A stretch of 64,000 bases of DNA from NCBI RefSeq assembly GCF_963576545.1, contig NC_083655.1, positions 16,276,704 through 16,340,703 of the forward strand. The letters are read 5' to 3'. The first letter of the stretch is position 1; each line of letters begins with the position of its first letter. The stretch comes from Limanda limanda (lineage: Eukaryota > Chordata > Actinopteri > Pleuronectiformes > Pleuronectidae). Of this stretch, positions 12,645 through 27,200 are shown piece after piece. The position numbers were made by a program, and so were the translations under genes. Below the pieces are notes generated by a model that saw only the letters and a program-made list of their open reading frames with translations, searched no databases and had not been told where the DNA came from.

Positions 12645-14877
12645 TTCAATGGGCTGCCTCTGATACAGCGTTATGCTGCTGGGCCCCCGAGGGAGGTGAT
12701 CACGGCTCAGACAAGACATAATTAACCATCTGAGGCTGGCAGCCCACAGGCCAGCAGCCAGGTGAGGAGGTGAGAGGGATAAAACCACAGGACAACACAG
12801 GGAGGAAAGTAACCCTCTGGTGTACTAGCACCATGCAGGCAGCAGATGGACGTCAGGCCACAATACAGTCAGACTGTGTAGGTATCAGAGAGGAGAATGT
12901 TGGATGCAACTCTAATGAGGCCTGTGGGAAAAGTGAGCTGTTACAGCAACAACTAAACAGACACTAAGCTAAACTAAAATCCTAAGGGAATTATGTTTGA
13001 GTTATAAGCACCTGAATATAGACTGATCCTTTATTTCAAGGAACTAATTGGTAAATATAATATTGGCATAAAAGCTATTTATTTGAAAATATATATAAAC
13101 TACAAAACATGTAAGTGTAAGAGACAGAACTGAAATAATCGATTGGAAAGACAAACCTCATTTATTTACTAATGTATGATTGTATGCAATTAATTACTTT
13201 TCATAAAAAGTGATATACACTCTTACTTTAATCTTAGTCACTTTGGAGTTATTATCTATTATTATTTTAAGCAGTGCAAATAGGCAGATAGAGCATTTGA
13301 CCTCCGAAAATTTCCCATGGCTCCTAATTCCCTATTTATCTTCTAATTATTCAGTCGATTAAAAAATATTACAATGTTAGGATAATATAATTGAAATAAT
13401 TTGAATTTCGCCCAACCGTATATTTCTTAAACCAGGCAAAGAAAGATCTTAAAAACTTAAACCTCTTAGAATCCATATTCAAGGCAAATATTAACCTGCT
13501 GTTCTCCACTGGGATTGGCCTAGCCACATTATGATGTGTGAAACATCACAATAGACAATGATAATGAGTGTCAGCCATTGTGCTCCGTGCTGATGAACCC
13601 TTCACTGAGCCTCCATGCTATTATTGGAGAAATGAAACAATCCAGTCTTTTCCTCATTTGTACTGTACCTCTCCCATTTGAACACTCAGGTCAAGGCGCT
13701 GACGAGGTGAAGATGAAAGACCTGAAAGTACCTGAGCTCAGGTCCCATACTGTACCACTGTAGATTAACATAAACACTCCGGCTATAGCTCCAGGACTCA
13801 ATTTGTCCTATTTTTTACCGTAGATTGTGAAGACCTCGCTAATCCCAACTTTACATAACGGCTGCTTTTTAATCGCATTTGTCAGGGAAGTGAGACGACG
13901 ATCATCGGACCAACTCGTCACAGGAGCTGTCAAATTTTTCTAGCGCTTCTGCCAATTTGAGCCCTTTCAAAAACAAGTCCAGGAACAGCTTTGGCGGAGA
14001 GTAATCCATATAGCCGCGGATCCCATGTTCTCTCACACACAAAGCCGGGTCTGATAAACCCACACACCCCCTCTGCCTGCGCCCCGAGGCTGGCAGGGGA
14101 AGGAGGTAAATTGAACAACGGCTCGGGTGAAGCAATGCGATGGAGCAGACTATTGTTGTGGACATAGGATTAAACACCGTCTTCATTTTGTGCTCAACAC
14201 GGATATTGACTTTGTGTTGTCCTATAGTCAGTTCATCCCCTCTCCACACTGTTGACATGGCGACTCACCGCTTTAAGCATTACGGTGACACTAATGCGGT
14301 GGCGAGCCAGCCCAGGATCTCTTGTCACCTTTTCAAAGTCTGACGCTCCCATTCATATTCATTAGACACATTATTGTTGGTTAAAAGGCTCCTTGATGAC
14401 AACAAGAACATCCTTCGCTTTGTCTCTTGCATTGTTTGACTGGTAACATTTAATCAATGAATGGAAACGTTTATTATCCCCACACTCATCCATCTAAGGT
14501 GGAAAAAACACCAGCTTGTCTTACAGTTCTCTTCAAATGAGGGACTGCCGCGATAATGGTTTAGAATCGTGTATTTACTGCTGCTGAAACCATTTGTCAA
14601 AAAGTCAATGAATGAGTTCCAGTTTATTTTTTATTTGTTTGTACATTACTCTAAATCTTCTGGGGTTTGAGCTGTATTTTATTTTAAAAAGACACGAAGA
14701 AGACCCCCAAAAATATGTCAACTTGGAAAAACAAGAGATTCCAGATCTTTTGGTAATAAAGCCCAAAGCTAACAATAATTTGATTTTACACAGCAAAATG
14801 TATATATGGACCCAATTTTTTAGACATTTTTTGAGGTTAATGTCTGAAAATGGCTATAAAGAAAAAAATAACAACAA
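12645..14877. other. Unique DNA; candidate conserved block 13850-14460
   Basis: No gene. 12970-13460 is AT-rich. 13850-14460 is balanced, with CpG dinucleotides and overlapping short open frames on both strands, none resembling a known protein. The overlap of unrelated frames argues against coding. Confidence 0.3.
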
Positions 14878-14983
14878 AGTACCCAGAGGAAACCCGCACA
14901 GACATGAGGACGACACGTAATCTCCAAACACACCCTGTCCAAACATAAATTTGTGCTAACCGCTGCACCATCATACTACCCAC
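14878..14983 (-). mobile_element. Old SINE/LINE-like dispersed repeat fragment
   Basis: On the minus strand this reads as a degraded copy of a very common fish repeat whose start runs 'GTGGTGCAGTGGTTAGCAC' and which later carries a 'GCGGGTT' block. Here ACCCAGAGGAAACCCGCACA and GTGCTAACCGCTGCACCA are the recognisable parts. It is heavily diverged and partial. Confidence 0.55.
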
Positions 14984-17900
14984 TCAAACTGATAATGTAA
15001 TGAATCATTTTTTGAATTTTAATATGACAATTTATATCAATAAAAAGATTATAACCAGAAGCTCTTCATGTGGCTGGCCCCTCAACAAGCTGCTGTTTCT
15101 GTCTTCCTGAGACATCCGAGCGTCAATGACTTACACCAGTTTAAGTGAATTTAATTTAGTTGCACGTGCTTGGGTGAAGCAACACACATTCCTGCCAATG
15201 GTTTCACACCATCCCATCGATCAACATGTGGTGGTAATGCACCACGAACTGGCATCTTTAGATCACATGTGGCTTCAATGGAGCAAGTCCAACACCAGAT
15301 AGGATATAAATTAATTCAACTAAAAATGCTTTGGATGAAATCGCATTTGTTTGATGGTGTAGGGATGCATGCATTGAGTTAATGAGTCAATGATGAGGGG
15401 CTTATGATGGCTGCTGGGGAACACAACATCCAAGATTGCGCTTTGTGAGGATTTCAATATTTTAACTATAGGTTGTGGCTGACAGAATTCTAAACAAATA
15501 AAGATAGAATCATATCAAATTATATTTGTACTCTTAACAATAAAGATATGAGTAGTTTTAGCTAGATATTATGCCTTCATACAAATGATTTTAATAACCG
15601 TTGCTGTTTGTTGTGAAATGAATCTTTCACATGTTCTCATTTATAACTTTTGTATTAAAGCGTTATTCCCTTAGGTTCATTAAAACTCACATAGATTTCG
15701 AGCAGCTGTCTGATAAGTTCTGGAGGCCGGACAGAATGACTTTGTTGACTTATTTCTGTTTCGTTGCTTTGGTTTTGAGGATCCGAATGTTTACAGAGTC
15801 AGGATTGTTTTGATGAAGCAGAAAACATAATATTCTTTGCTCAAATAGATAACAGTTTGGCCCTCATGGGCTCAGTTGTGTCAAGTCATTGGGAGCGGCT
15901 CCTTGTTACTTCTGTATTCCATAAGCCAGGAGGATGGCTTACGCCTGCGCACTTCGGAGGAGGGAGGAACGAAGATCTACTGTTATAAAATGGACAGACG
16001 CCGGATGTTTGTGGCGCTCTAATACGACTAGCGTGTTGGAAGCCCATTGTTTTGCTGATCCATAACCTGTTCATTGCCTCCTAAATAAATACTTTGATTG
16101 AACAACTGAGTTCGGCTCATCTTCTCTTAAAGGATAAACAAACACGCCTGACAGCTTCTTTGCCGTTTTTCTCCATCACCTAAAGAGCGATGGCGCCGAC
16201 AGAGACGCTGATATGCAGACAGCTAATTAAAAGCATGTCTGAATGACTTCTTGGCCGACTGTGGGAGGAGGAATCCGGCTTCTACACACAGGCTCTTGTT
16301 TACAACCATTAAGGGGGAAATAAAGCACAATGCTGAAGCTAATGATCATTTTCACCATCAATTAATTTGCTTGACTTACGTGATTAACTCACTTTTTATT
16401 AATAGTTGACGTTTCATTTTCTGACAGTTTCAGAAAATTGATGCCAGTGCATATTTCTCTTCAACCAGACAGACTTGTTTATTCATCCAGCTTGTATCAG
16501 ATTTTTTTCCAGAGCTTCCCCTTTGTCCAAACCTGCAGAAACCTGGACGCCATGTTAGCACGCACCCGCCGCAGAGAGCAGCCGCGTTTCAGGCTGGAGT
16601 GAGCAACACCTGCTACTTGGCCCTCTCCAGCTCTGGCCAGTGGGACTTTGATTAATCATACCGCGACAGGCTCTCCACCAAGATACCAAATTTAATTATG
16701 AAAGCGATAAATAATCTTTTCTAGGACTGTATAGATCATCTGCTGCTCAGGAGCCACAACTGGTGAATTATCTTCCCGTGGGGAGCATCCCATCTTTAGG
16801 AGCGGGGGGGTGATAGATTACCGACACGCAGCTTCTAAGGCTGAAATATTTATTTACAGCCATAGTGAAATGCTCTCATCATTAAAGCTGTGCATCCTCA
16901 TATAGAATTATGATCATTCTGACTTTATTCCCCCTTTTTTTAATTGAGTAAACAAGAAGTGGGTGCTTGATGGTGTTTTGCTTAACTCGTGATAAGCAGT
17001 AAACATACATGTTTATATATAGTAAAAGTGTGTCAGTCTGGGAAGATGCATTTACTGGCTCTTGTAGCGATAAACATATTACCAACTGATTTATATCAAT
17101 GTTTTTAACATCTCTGGTTTTAGAAATTACGCTACCATGCATTTACTATATTTCCCATAGCACACACACATGCAAATACATGTACACACTTTTACTCTTA
17201 CCTGCCCTTTTTCATGTGTTCACGTAATTCAAGGATGCAGGAGATGCAGGTGTGGCGTTTTGTGGCGTGCGTTTGCACAGATCGTTCCTGGCAGTGTGAA
17301 GGTTATAAACAGCAATACAGGCCGAGTGAATTTACTCCGGATACTTTAGAGAGTCAAGAAACATCAGTGAGCATCACAAGGGAAGGCAGAACAAGGAGGG
17401 GGGGAAGGAGGTTGAAGAAGAAGAAAAATCAAATAAATTCAGAGGCAGGCTGGCAGACATTATGTCCATTTGTCACCTTGCGCCGCACGCAGAATAAAAA
17501 GCCTGTATGAATGGAGTCTATTATGGGAGGGGAGAGCCGCTAAGCTGCTTGCCACTGTTGATTTCTTTCAGCAGTCAATAAATTGAGCCGGGCCTAAGCA
17601 GGCCGTGTATGTTCCGTTAAATGCAGAGCACCGCTCGCCATGTCGCACTTTTCACCGACGCTCGAGCAGTTTCTCATGATAGCTATTCTCTGTATTGATT
17701 TGCTGTATTCATGTGCTCACCGGGCAGAAAATGCAGAGGAGATGAATGCTGTCTTTTTGGGAAACATAGTGGTCCTAATAACACCTATGGTGCTACAGTC
17801 CTGCACATTAAACCAACATTAGCGCTGAGGGCTGGAGCGCACATCGAATTCCTGTTCCACAGACATTTATAGATCCACCCCGAGCACTCCAGGTCTCATA

Positions 17901-18099
17901 TTGACATAATACCCGGCCTTATATCCGCCTCATTGAAATGATTCAACTTAACACTATCACATCACATTATGTAAATTCTGCTTCATTAGCCCGGCGTTTC
18001 ACTCGGATGAGAGGTAAACACCATTCGAAAAACTATAATGAGAAATTCATGAGATGTGCATCTCTCATGTGTCGTCTTTCTGTGTTGTTTGCAGTCAAA
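14984..18099. other. Unique DNA; candidate conserved blocks 15870-16910 and 17430-18100
   Basis: No gene. Two long stretches free of simple repeats, with ATTAATTA, TTAATTA and similar AT cores among mixed-GC DNA, are candidates for conserved regulatory sequence. 16920-17210 is AT-rich. Open frames at 17214-17510 and elsewhere show no domain. Confidence 0.3.
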
Positions 18100-20199
18100 C
18101 ACCGTGATGGGATTTGTGCGCTTTTGTTTATCGTCCACACAGTTCACTGAGAAACAATCAACGCAAAAATGTGTCTTCCACAGCCACTTTGTTCCTGTTT
18201 AAAGCAGCAACATCTGACATTTAACCGACAACAATGTGCTTCCTCTAAGAAAATCTTGTGCTGCATCTGTTGCCGTGGCTTTAATTTCTGACATATTGGG
18301 TTAACGATTCAAGTCTAATCATTTCACGTTTTAAGATAATGAATGGAGGAATACAATTATCACCCCTGACAGCCGTAAATGGAGAAGACAACTCACAAGT
18401 AGTTGAAAAATCCTTTGCCAGCTGTCTATTAAGTTTTATTTGCTTAGGCTTAGAAGTTTTTACAATATCAGATTTTATGCACTTCACATCAACAAATTAA
18501 AAACCCCATTAATTATAAAAGATATCAACAAACTAGTATGCCTTTTCATTCTTGATATGTTAAAAGTGGAGCCATCTCTGTGACTATCTTGGAGTAGCAG
18601 CGATTTTGGTTGAAAGCAGTTTTGACCACTGAAACTTGAGTACAATTGGTTGCAATTGCAAGAGGCATTCAAGAGTCATATCAACCTGAATTGAAGACCA
18701 CACCCATTTTTGTATATAAAAATTAAAAAAGAAATCGAAATGGGTGAGGCAAGTATAAATTAGGATTGGGATGGTAAACTTGAGTCTTAATTCAATACTA
18801 TCACAACACTTGGGTAACTATTTCATATATATTGTGATGTTTTTGCATCATGATCTTGCTGCACAACGGCATCGGGAAAGCAGGTGCACAGGTAAAACAA
18901 CAAACGTGCTTGTGCTTTTAATTGATGAACTTGATAACAGGCTTAAACTCAACTGGTTTGTTGTAGGTGGTTTGTGTGTCTGTCTGAACGACCTTGTCAG
19001 TACGTCAAAGAAAGGTTGTGAGAAAACCACCACCTCTCTCACACAACTGTACAACCACAAGTGAACAGAGTGAGAGATCTGAGCTCAATTCACTGATGAA
19101 GTTTCATCATTTAATATAAATTAATGTTTTGAGACTTCATATTTTTGAACCAGTACTTTCAGAATTCGGAACAAGAAAATCATAAAGTGTGTGAGATTAA
19201 TTCCTCTACAGCTGTGCTATTTTCAGTGTCTCATATTCAAGGAGCTATTCGTTCAACACATGAGTAGCTAAAATTGGCATCGGATTCTTTATTGGCACAT
19301 GCTCAGTATTAAAAGACTTTGATCAGCACAATCCTATTATCAATTTTTTCAGCATTATCCACACATCAAGATTTTTAGTTAAAATAGAACCACAGGGTGC
19401 AGAGGGACTCAAACCTCCTACTTGTCTCTATCTGAGGGATGTCAGGGTTCTTCAGCATTTGACCATAATCAGACCAATCAGCCAAACTGCCATGTTCTTG
19501 ACTCTAAAGTTGACAGACACAGATCACACCTCAGATGAGCAGAGGCCTTAATTATTTTCCACATGATTTGTGCCTCTGTTTTGGGTCAGCTCATTACAGA
19601 GCTGATGAAGTACGGTTGGTTCTAAACAACACAGACCGGCATTGCCACATTCACATGAAACACAGAAACAACAAAACCTAAGTTTGACTTTCATTGTCTT
19701 TCGTCTAATCTACATGAGTCCATGCGAAGGGTCCACTGTAATGCAGAAAAAATAACTTTCTATTTCAAAGAGACAAATAGTGTGAGATATCTGACCTTTA
19801 GCAGCGCACCTACTCTGAAAGTTACAAAACTTTATGTAAATACATGAGTACCAATGTGCTGCTTGTGTATTTTCCGATCTATTTCTGTGTATTAAATAAA
19901 TCTACTCTGGCCTGGTTTAGTCACACATAGGTAGTTTATTAAGAGAAGGGTATAAAAAAAACTGGATTAGCCCGCGGAGTATACGTCCTCCCATTACCGC
20001 TGCACTCTTATATCACAGCGATGGAACTGTCTCATAAGTGGCACAACAACATTTCTCCTACAGGATCCATCAAGTGTCCTGTGTCCCAATTACCAATCTG
20101 TGATCCTTCCTCCGTCTTTCCTCCTCCCACTAGACCCCGCTCCTCTTCCTCATTATTCACCCTCAATTATGCGAATAGTGAATCGTCCTGCACTGCTTA
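18100..20199. other. Gene-free AT-rich DNA
   Basis: Mostly AT-rich unique sequence. A weak inverted repeat around 18703-18748 pairs CACCCATTT with AAATGGGTG across an AT-rich loop. Nothing else stands out. Confidence 0.45.
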
Positions 20200-21973
20200 A
20201 TTACTTCATGGAGGAAGATGATAAGTTAATTTTGTGATTAACCCTGCGAACCTGAGCCGACGAGAATATCATGGGCGCGATAATGGTCTCGGGTTTGTCT
20301 GCACTCTCTGACATTGGGACACTTATTTGCGACGGGTGGGTGAATGTCAAAAGATATCCAGCGGCCACATTGAAAACACAGTCATTTTAAAAGCAAAAAA
20401 AAGGAATTATTTATGCAATAGTCATTTAAGACATAAGTAGGTGGACTTGACAACAAGCAGCGTTAAATCCGACTCTCTCTCTCTCTGTGGCAGAGGAATG
20501 AATTCTCCTCAGGGCCTTGGCTTCATTGTCATGTCATGTTGCAGGTACGGTTTGATTTGTGCTCAGGCTCACTGTGGGCTTCTCCTCTCTTCTCTCTCTC
20601 TTCACTGTACCACCTCCTCTGATTGCTAGCATTACGACAAATTTGCAGTTGATATTCAGTCTCAGATTCCTTCTGGATTTCTCATTACGCTGCTGGAGAT
20701 GTCACTCGGGCTTTGAGTTTGTATTAATAGGGTTTAATTTGCACACTGTGGGTGTGTGTGGGTGTGTGTGTGTATCCATGCTACGACAACGCCTCGTACA
20801 CATCACACATGTCAGGTACAATCTTGTACGGATTCCCAGGAGGCCACTTGGTTAACATTTACCCTTCATTCTTCATTATTTCAGATTGCTGGAAAATGAT
20901 TATATTCAACCCTTAGAGCACAAACAGTTCCAGCAATAAGGGAAGAGCTCATTAAAGACCCCACCCACACTCTGTAACATAACTCCTGTGCCACACTGGG
21001 TTGTGTCAATTCAGACTATGGAGACACATGAAGGCCAAAAAGATTTAGTTGAAGCTGCTGGATTAAAACATGACGGAACTGCAAACACCAAATACCTGAA
21101 GCAGCAACATCTAGCAGAGGCTCCTTTACAATTGATGTTTCCTTATTGAATGTAGCTTTCTGAAAAATAACTCTACGAAAATAACATGTGACGTGTTTCA
21201 CGGTCTTGGAAGTGCTGCTGTAGATTGTAGGCTAACCTTGGTCAGGTATGCTTAGATACGTTAGAATGGATAAATACACGGTCTAATCCTAGACTCAGGG
21301 CTGTAGTGGGGGGGGGGTAAACGCATGTTAACACTGTTTACGTATCTTATAAAATACAAAATAGCGTTTACTCACATTTGTAGTTATTGACTCACTTGTT
21401 ATTGTTTTATTTTTAAAGGTTTGCGTCAAACACCACACCATTGATTCCTGACCATTATATGACCCACCTCACCTTGTCGCCGCCCATTCTCACTGTTGCC
21501 TGGTCGCACACTCTCTTTCTCACTGACTGAGTTCCTGTGGGTCCTTCCTGTTTGAACGGTTCCATGTGACAAAGCAGCTCATTGAAACGGGACACAGACA
21601 TACAGTGGATTTTCCCTTTTAACAGCCAAACACAGATCAGCTGTTCCCCGATGTGAGACGCTGTAACCTAGGGCAACAGAAGGCTGTGTGCGTAGTCAAG
21701 TTGGTTTGTAACGTGATGGTAAACATTTAAATGCAGATTTGTCACTTTTTCAAACATCCAGCTCTTTATGTGAAGTCCTATGATTTTAATCAACTCCCTG
21801 AATCTCCTCCACAGCCTCATCACCCTTATCAGCCAAATCACTTCAGCGTGTGGATAAAATAAAAGCTTTCCTTTCTTACAAGCTGGTTGCAGAAACTTGA
21901 TGCATTAAAAATGTTTAGGTCCAAATTACACATCTTGATTTTCAGCAACATAATTTTCTTACCCTAACCACAC

Positions 21974-21975
<2 letters not shown>
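20200..21975. other. Unique DNA; candidate conserved block 20130-20560
   Basis: No gene. The start of the stretch, with CATTATTCACCCTCAATTAT just upstream, is repeat-free and CpG-containing. A short GT-rich run lies at 20748-20774 and a nine-G run near 21310. Around 21317-21372 GTAAACGC and GCGTTTAC form an 8-bp inverted pair that may mark a tiny decayed element. Confidence 0.3.

Positions 21976-22022
<47 letters not shown>
21976..22022. repeat. (TA)n microsatellite
   Basis: About 46 bases of alternating T and A, self-complementary on both strands and easily melted. Confidence 0.95.
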
Positions 22023-22025
<3 letters not shown>

Positions 22026-23816
22026 TAAATCTGTGAAATATTATTATTAAATATATATTGGAAATCAAAGTGTGGGATCACCTCAATTCAGAAATTCAAA
22101 AAGACATAATTTCAGATGGTTTTCAAAATAAAATATTTCAATGCTGTATTACATTTAAAAGTTGAGCGGTCAGTGGTGATAAAGTGCACTGTTAGAAATC
22201 CAGTTCCTTAGAAGGTTCAAATCATTGTGACCTTTATTGTGCCTCCCAACTAATATTAAATAAGGAGTTGCTCCATACTTAGATATAGAGAAGCCAACCA
22301 GCCTAACCTACATATTGATGCACAAACAAATGTGAAAGTGCACCCCTTAACTTTTTGTTCTTGATTAAACTGCGAGGCATCACGCTGCAGAAGTCACTTG
22401 TAATCAACTTGCCATCATTAATGGCCCTGTTATCTGCACCTGGCTCCTCAATAAACAAACATCTCATTGCCCCCCTCTCCATCCCCCCCCTACCAATCAC
22501 TTGAAAGTTATCCCACTGAGTGGCTCTTCCAGCATCATCAGTATTACAACTGGCTGATTCTGGGACCTGCAAGGCAGAAAACCTGCGCAGAAGGAAAAAA
22601 AAAACAGAAAGCTTGATCACTTTCCTTCAGGCGGAAAGTCGCTATTCTTTGAATGGTAATCACGGCTCGGCTCAGCTGGACTCGTGTCGCTGAGGCCTGC
22701 GAGCCAGTTTATCCTGCTGACTGATTCATGTCATGTCTGAGCAGCGTACTCAAAGAGGCCTATCATCATTCACTTGTGTTGGTCCCTGTTCATGGGCCAC
22801 TCTCTATTGACGATGACTATATCGCACAATCTTTAATTAGCGGCTTTTGTGCGGCAGACAAATGGAAAAACAAAAGCACAGAGCGGTGCGAGCAAAAAAC
22901 ACAGAGAAAGCGCTTGATGAATAAACATTTTAATTATGGTGTTAAATGTAAAACGGAAGGTAACATTTACAAACAAATTAGAGTAAAGGTCACCTTTGTT
23001 TGAAAGTGTTGAGCTCATTATTTTTCTCCGCACTGTTGTGTTACATGAATCTCAGCAGTGTTACACATTTTGTCCATAGCCATTCCTTCATTTATTAATA
23101 CATGTTTATTAAAAAAAATAATGCTCCTTAGTAAGAGTAATACAGCATGTCTACAGCATTTGGAAAAAAAAATTCTACTGGAAAGTTAAATTGATATATA
23201 TGTATAATATAAATATATATGGTGGATGGAAGGAAGGTAGATGGATGGAGATATTTAATATAAGGCTGGACAATTACATTTTTTATATCAAGTCAATTAT
23301 ATCAGAAAAAATGCCACATTATAATTTGTTTCAAGTTCTGCTCGTGATTACAAACCCTCCTGCACGGAGAATGAAAGCATTTGACATATCTGACGTAAAA
23401 CATTAAAGCTAATTATGTGTTATACCTCCTCACCAGGTTGAACAATGGATGAGAAATATATCATATAACTCAGCAAGCATGAGGTGATTCACCTAATAAG
23501 GATATTTCTAAATAATACTTAACAGGAGCAAGTTATGAGTGTGATAATGTCAATTCAGCTGACTTTCTTTGTAATGTTATTTAAAAACGGACTAATATTC
23601 CATTTCATTAAAGATCTCAATATGTTGTCTTGACATTAAAATGTTTATTTATTTGTTGGTTCGCCAAGCACCTTTAACGTAAAACCCCGAATAGACACGC
23701 ATCATGTGTAGCTGGTGTGCCCTGGTTTTTTACAAATGGCGGATCACGTGACTTCAGAAGCTCAGGTGAGCTCCAGGTGTTTATATCGAAGCCACACTTT
23801 AGCACAGGTAGCAGCA
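22023..23816. other. Unique DNA; candidate conserved block 22300-22870
   Basis: No gene. 22300-22870 is repeat-poor and balanced in composition. 23090-23260 is AT-rich with short TATA-type runs. The segment just before the foldback element contains no recognisable feature. Confidence 0.35.
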
Positions 23817-24258
23817 GCCATAGACATATATAAAGGCTAGATGTCTCGTCTGCGTTGCCGGCCAACGGAGCCGGACGTCACCACATGGCGGCCATCGTGC
23901 TAGGGGGCAGCTCGCTCACTCATAACATTGTGTTGGTAGTGGTAAATAACCATAACTTACTCAATTTTCAACCGATTTTGAAACGGTCTGGTTTGTTATA
24001 AACGTCAGAGATGTAGTTATGACACTGCATAAATTATTAAATTTTTTTAGAAAATAACATAATTATTCATAAGTATGCAGTGTCATATCTACATCTCAGA
24101 CCGTTTCAAAATCGGTTGATAATTGAGCAAGTCATGGTTATTTACCACTACCAACACAATGTTATGGGTGAGCGAGCTGCCCCCTAGCAAGATGGCCGCC
24201 ATGTGGTGACGTCCGGCTCCGTCGAACGAGACATCTAGTCTTTATATATGTCTATGGC
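23817..24258. mobile_element. Foldback (hairpin) transposable element, 442 bp
   Basis: The two halves are long inverted copies of each other, about 200 bp per arm, meeting at an AT-rich centre near 24030-24060. The ends read GCCATAGACATATATAAAG and, on the minus strand, GCCATAGACATATATAAAG again. The main difference is about 18 bases present only in the left arm near 23988-24006. The flanks AGCAGCA (23810-23816) and AGCAGCA (24259-24265) form a likely 7-bp target duplication, although the flank is itself a CAG-type repeat, so the exact length is ambiguous. It encodes nothing. High arm similarity suggests fairly recent insertion or ongoing arm homogenisation. Confidence 0.88.
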
Positions 24259-27200
24259 AGCAGCACAGTGTGGGATCCTACCTGCTGATTTGACTCCGCC
24301 CTCCTGCGCGTCCCGGTGTGGACAACATCCAGGAGAAGACCATGTTGAACAACTCTTCCTCTGGTGTGGACACATGTTTTCTTCTGTGTTGAGGGGATGT
24401 TTGTGCTTATTTACACACAACAACAACAACAGGTTGGAGCAACATGTGCACCAGATGTGCTTTATCTGTTTATTGCCAGACTTCTTCTTTCTCCACCAGG
24501 TCCTCAGTGTAGTCTCAGGTACTGGTTTATTTTCTCGTTTGCATCCTCTGATCAACAGGTGAGGCAGTGAACAGCGCCCCCTACTGCCCGGAGTCATTAC
24601 CTGAGTACTGCAATATGCCTCAGTGTAAATTATATGGGGGGGTTCGGGCTGCAGGTGCCTCATCATCTTCTCATGTAACGACGGATGATATCAAACGATG
24701 AGATATCACATTTTCAATATCATCACGCAGTTAATTATTAATTATTTTACTCTGTCGTTTCATTTATCTTCATTGTCATAAGTCTGTCGAAATAGATCTG
24801 GTCTCCAAAATAATAACTTGATGTTGATTAGTTTACGATGCAAATGGATCTAATGAGCAGCAGCATCAGAAAATTGAATAACTCAACCTGAGTCATTATT
24901 TACTTTAATGATCTCTGTCTTAAGGTTTTTTTTTATAGTTTTATTTCCATTATATACCAACATATTAGGCTGCTGGTTCATCATTCTGTAATTATAATGT
25001 AATTCCAGTGAAGCAGTTGATTTTTGTATTGAGTTAAGGGTTCAGTGTAATATTTCTATTTTACCTAATATCTGTAGAATGATAACCTAAAACTGTTGAA
25101 TGAAGGATGATTTGTAATATTCTTCTCATATTAATTAAAGCATGTTAAGAAAAGAGGCGGATAACACTTTATTTCTAGTTTGTATTATAATCAGTACAAA
25201 TATATGGACTTACACTTGTTGTTATATAGTTATACAAGTGTGACATTGGGTGATTGAATGGATAAGGAGCCCCACTGATATTGATGGCTGAAACTGCCAG
25301 AATATAAAATAAATATAGAGACCTATAAATGCAGGAATAGATATATAACGTATTTAATTAACAGCATGTATTTTAGTTTTTTAGTTTTTACGTTCAAATA
25401 TATTTATTTGTTTGTTTATCTATGTGTTTGCATATTTTTTTATTTGTCTGAAATCTTTGTTATCGCACTTGACAAATGACTTTGAACTGGACAAATAAGA
25501 AATAACAAAATGTTCCTCTTAAATAATGAATTTTGGCAGTTCTGGTCCTGACATTATATGTGCGTGGACCAGATTTGTATGCTCCGCCCCTGGAAAAAAA
25601 ATTCCCAAACCTGAGTCTATCAGTGCCTTAACTATTTCAATTTTGTGGTTGTGTGTGTGTGTGTTTCCCTATTTTTAGGTTGTGCTTATTTTCTCTCATA
25701 GTCTCACAGCAGGGCAGCAATGAATCGATGACACATCAAGATGTGCCCTCACTCTTTCTTGCCCCTCCATGTTATTTATCCCCATTGGACTTTATCCATT
25801 CTTCCTGTTTAACCCCCTTGCAGTCCACCTCGACCCCACAGCACAACCACTTCCCACCGGACTCTGAATTCTGACCTGGGACTGAAATAGATCACACATC
25901 TGCAGGAAGCTAAAATCTCTCCGAGTTGATTTCCGTTGCTTTGCTCTGTGAGCGTTTTATATTTTCCTGTGCTTAAATTCATTCTGAGGGACATTTCTGG
26001 CAAACTCACGCAGACAAACATGAAAACATCCGACATGCATGCAGCCCCCATTGTGTCTTAAACGTACAGACTGCATCTGACTGAGGTTGCTGTTTTTCCA
26101 TCCTGTCTATTACATGAACTGATTTGGCCGGAGACCTTCGCCTTGCCGGGAGCCAAATGTGATGTGATGCCGAATGACACCTCATGACGTCCCCTCGCCC
26201 TTTTTGCTGACTGCGGGCGCTCTGGTGGAGTCTGGTGCTCCACCTCACAGCCTGCAGTTACCCAAATATCACCTCACCGGCTTCTGACAGCGGGGGGGAA
26301 GCAGCATGAGATGTGAAACACAGAAACACGATCGTCTGCAGGCCTGGCCTCGCACCAGAGGAGCTCCACCCCGGCATGTTGGAGGGAGATAAAGCTTGAA
26401 AGGTGCAGATAGTGAGAATAAAGTGTTGCATGGTGTCATACAAGCGCATACACACACACACACACTCATTTTTTTGTGTTGGTTCTCGCAGGGACAAATA
26501 GATTTCCGTGTCAAGTTGCATAGCTGGTTCACACATCAAAAATAACTAGGAGCGTGACAGATGTGAGTGAAGTCTCAACATTTCAACTCCACGTGAACTA
26601 TTCAAAAGGTCTTTTTCTGAGAAAACAGTGAATTATCATTAACAAAGAAAAGATAAATCGTAATCTGTTTTCACAAAGAGGTTCTAGATACGATGCTCAT
26701 CAATTGAACTGGTTCTGGAAGTAAAAATCCCATTCATTTTCTGAGTAGAGATTTCGATTATCAGCCATAATATTTTAACCATCCTAGGTAGATTTAGCAC
26801 AAGCTAGGAAATAATGAAACAATGTTATATTCTCCTGTAGGAGCCACACTACTACACTACCCACAATCCTCGGCATGACTTACATTTTTTATTCGAAATT
26901 CAAACATTAATTTGAACGTCAATAGCTTCTTTCAAACTAATTGTGTGTTATGTCAATTTTGTTCATACTGAAAATCCTGAGGTGTTAAACTAATTATACA
27001 AGGTTTAATTTAAGAAGCGCTGGAAGTTGCTGGAAATTAATAATACGCACTGTTTTATGGGATGGATGGTTCTTTCACTTTTAAAATCATAATGAACACA
27101 GTTGTTTACCCTTTATCTGTTTTACAATTCGATTCATGATTCATCCTGTAGCTGGTCAACCGGGTTCCAGGTTTAAAATCCTTTTTCACAAGGATTTTCT

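Noticed and set aside
24235..24666. 143-codon minus-strand frame
   Set aside because: It ends inside the foldback element, has no recognisable domain and overlaps plus-strand frames of similar length.
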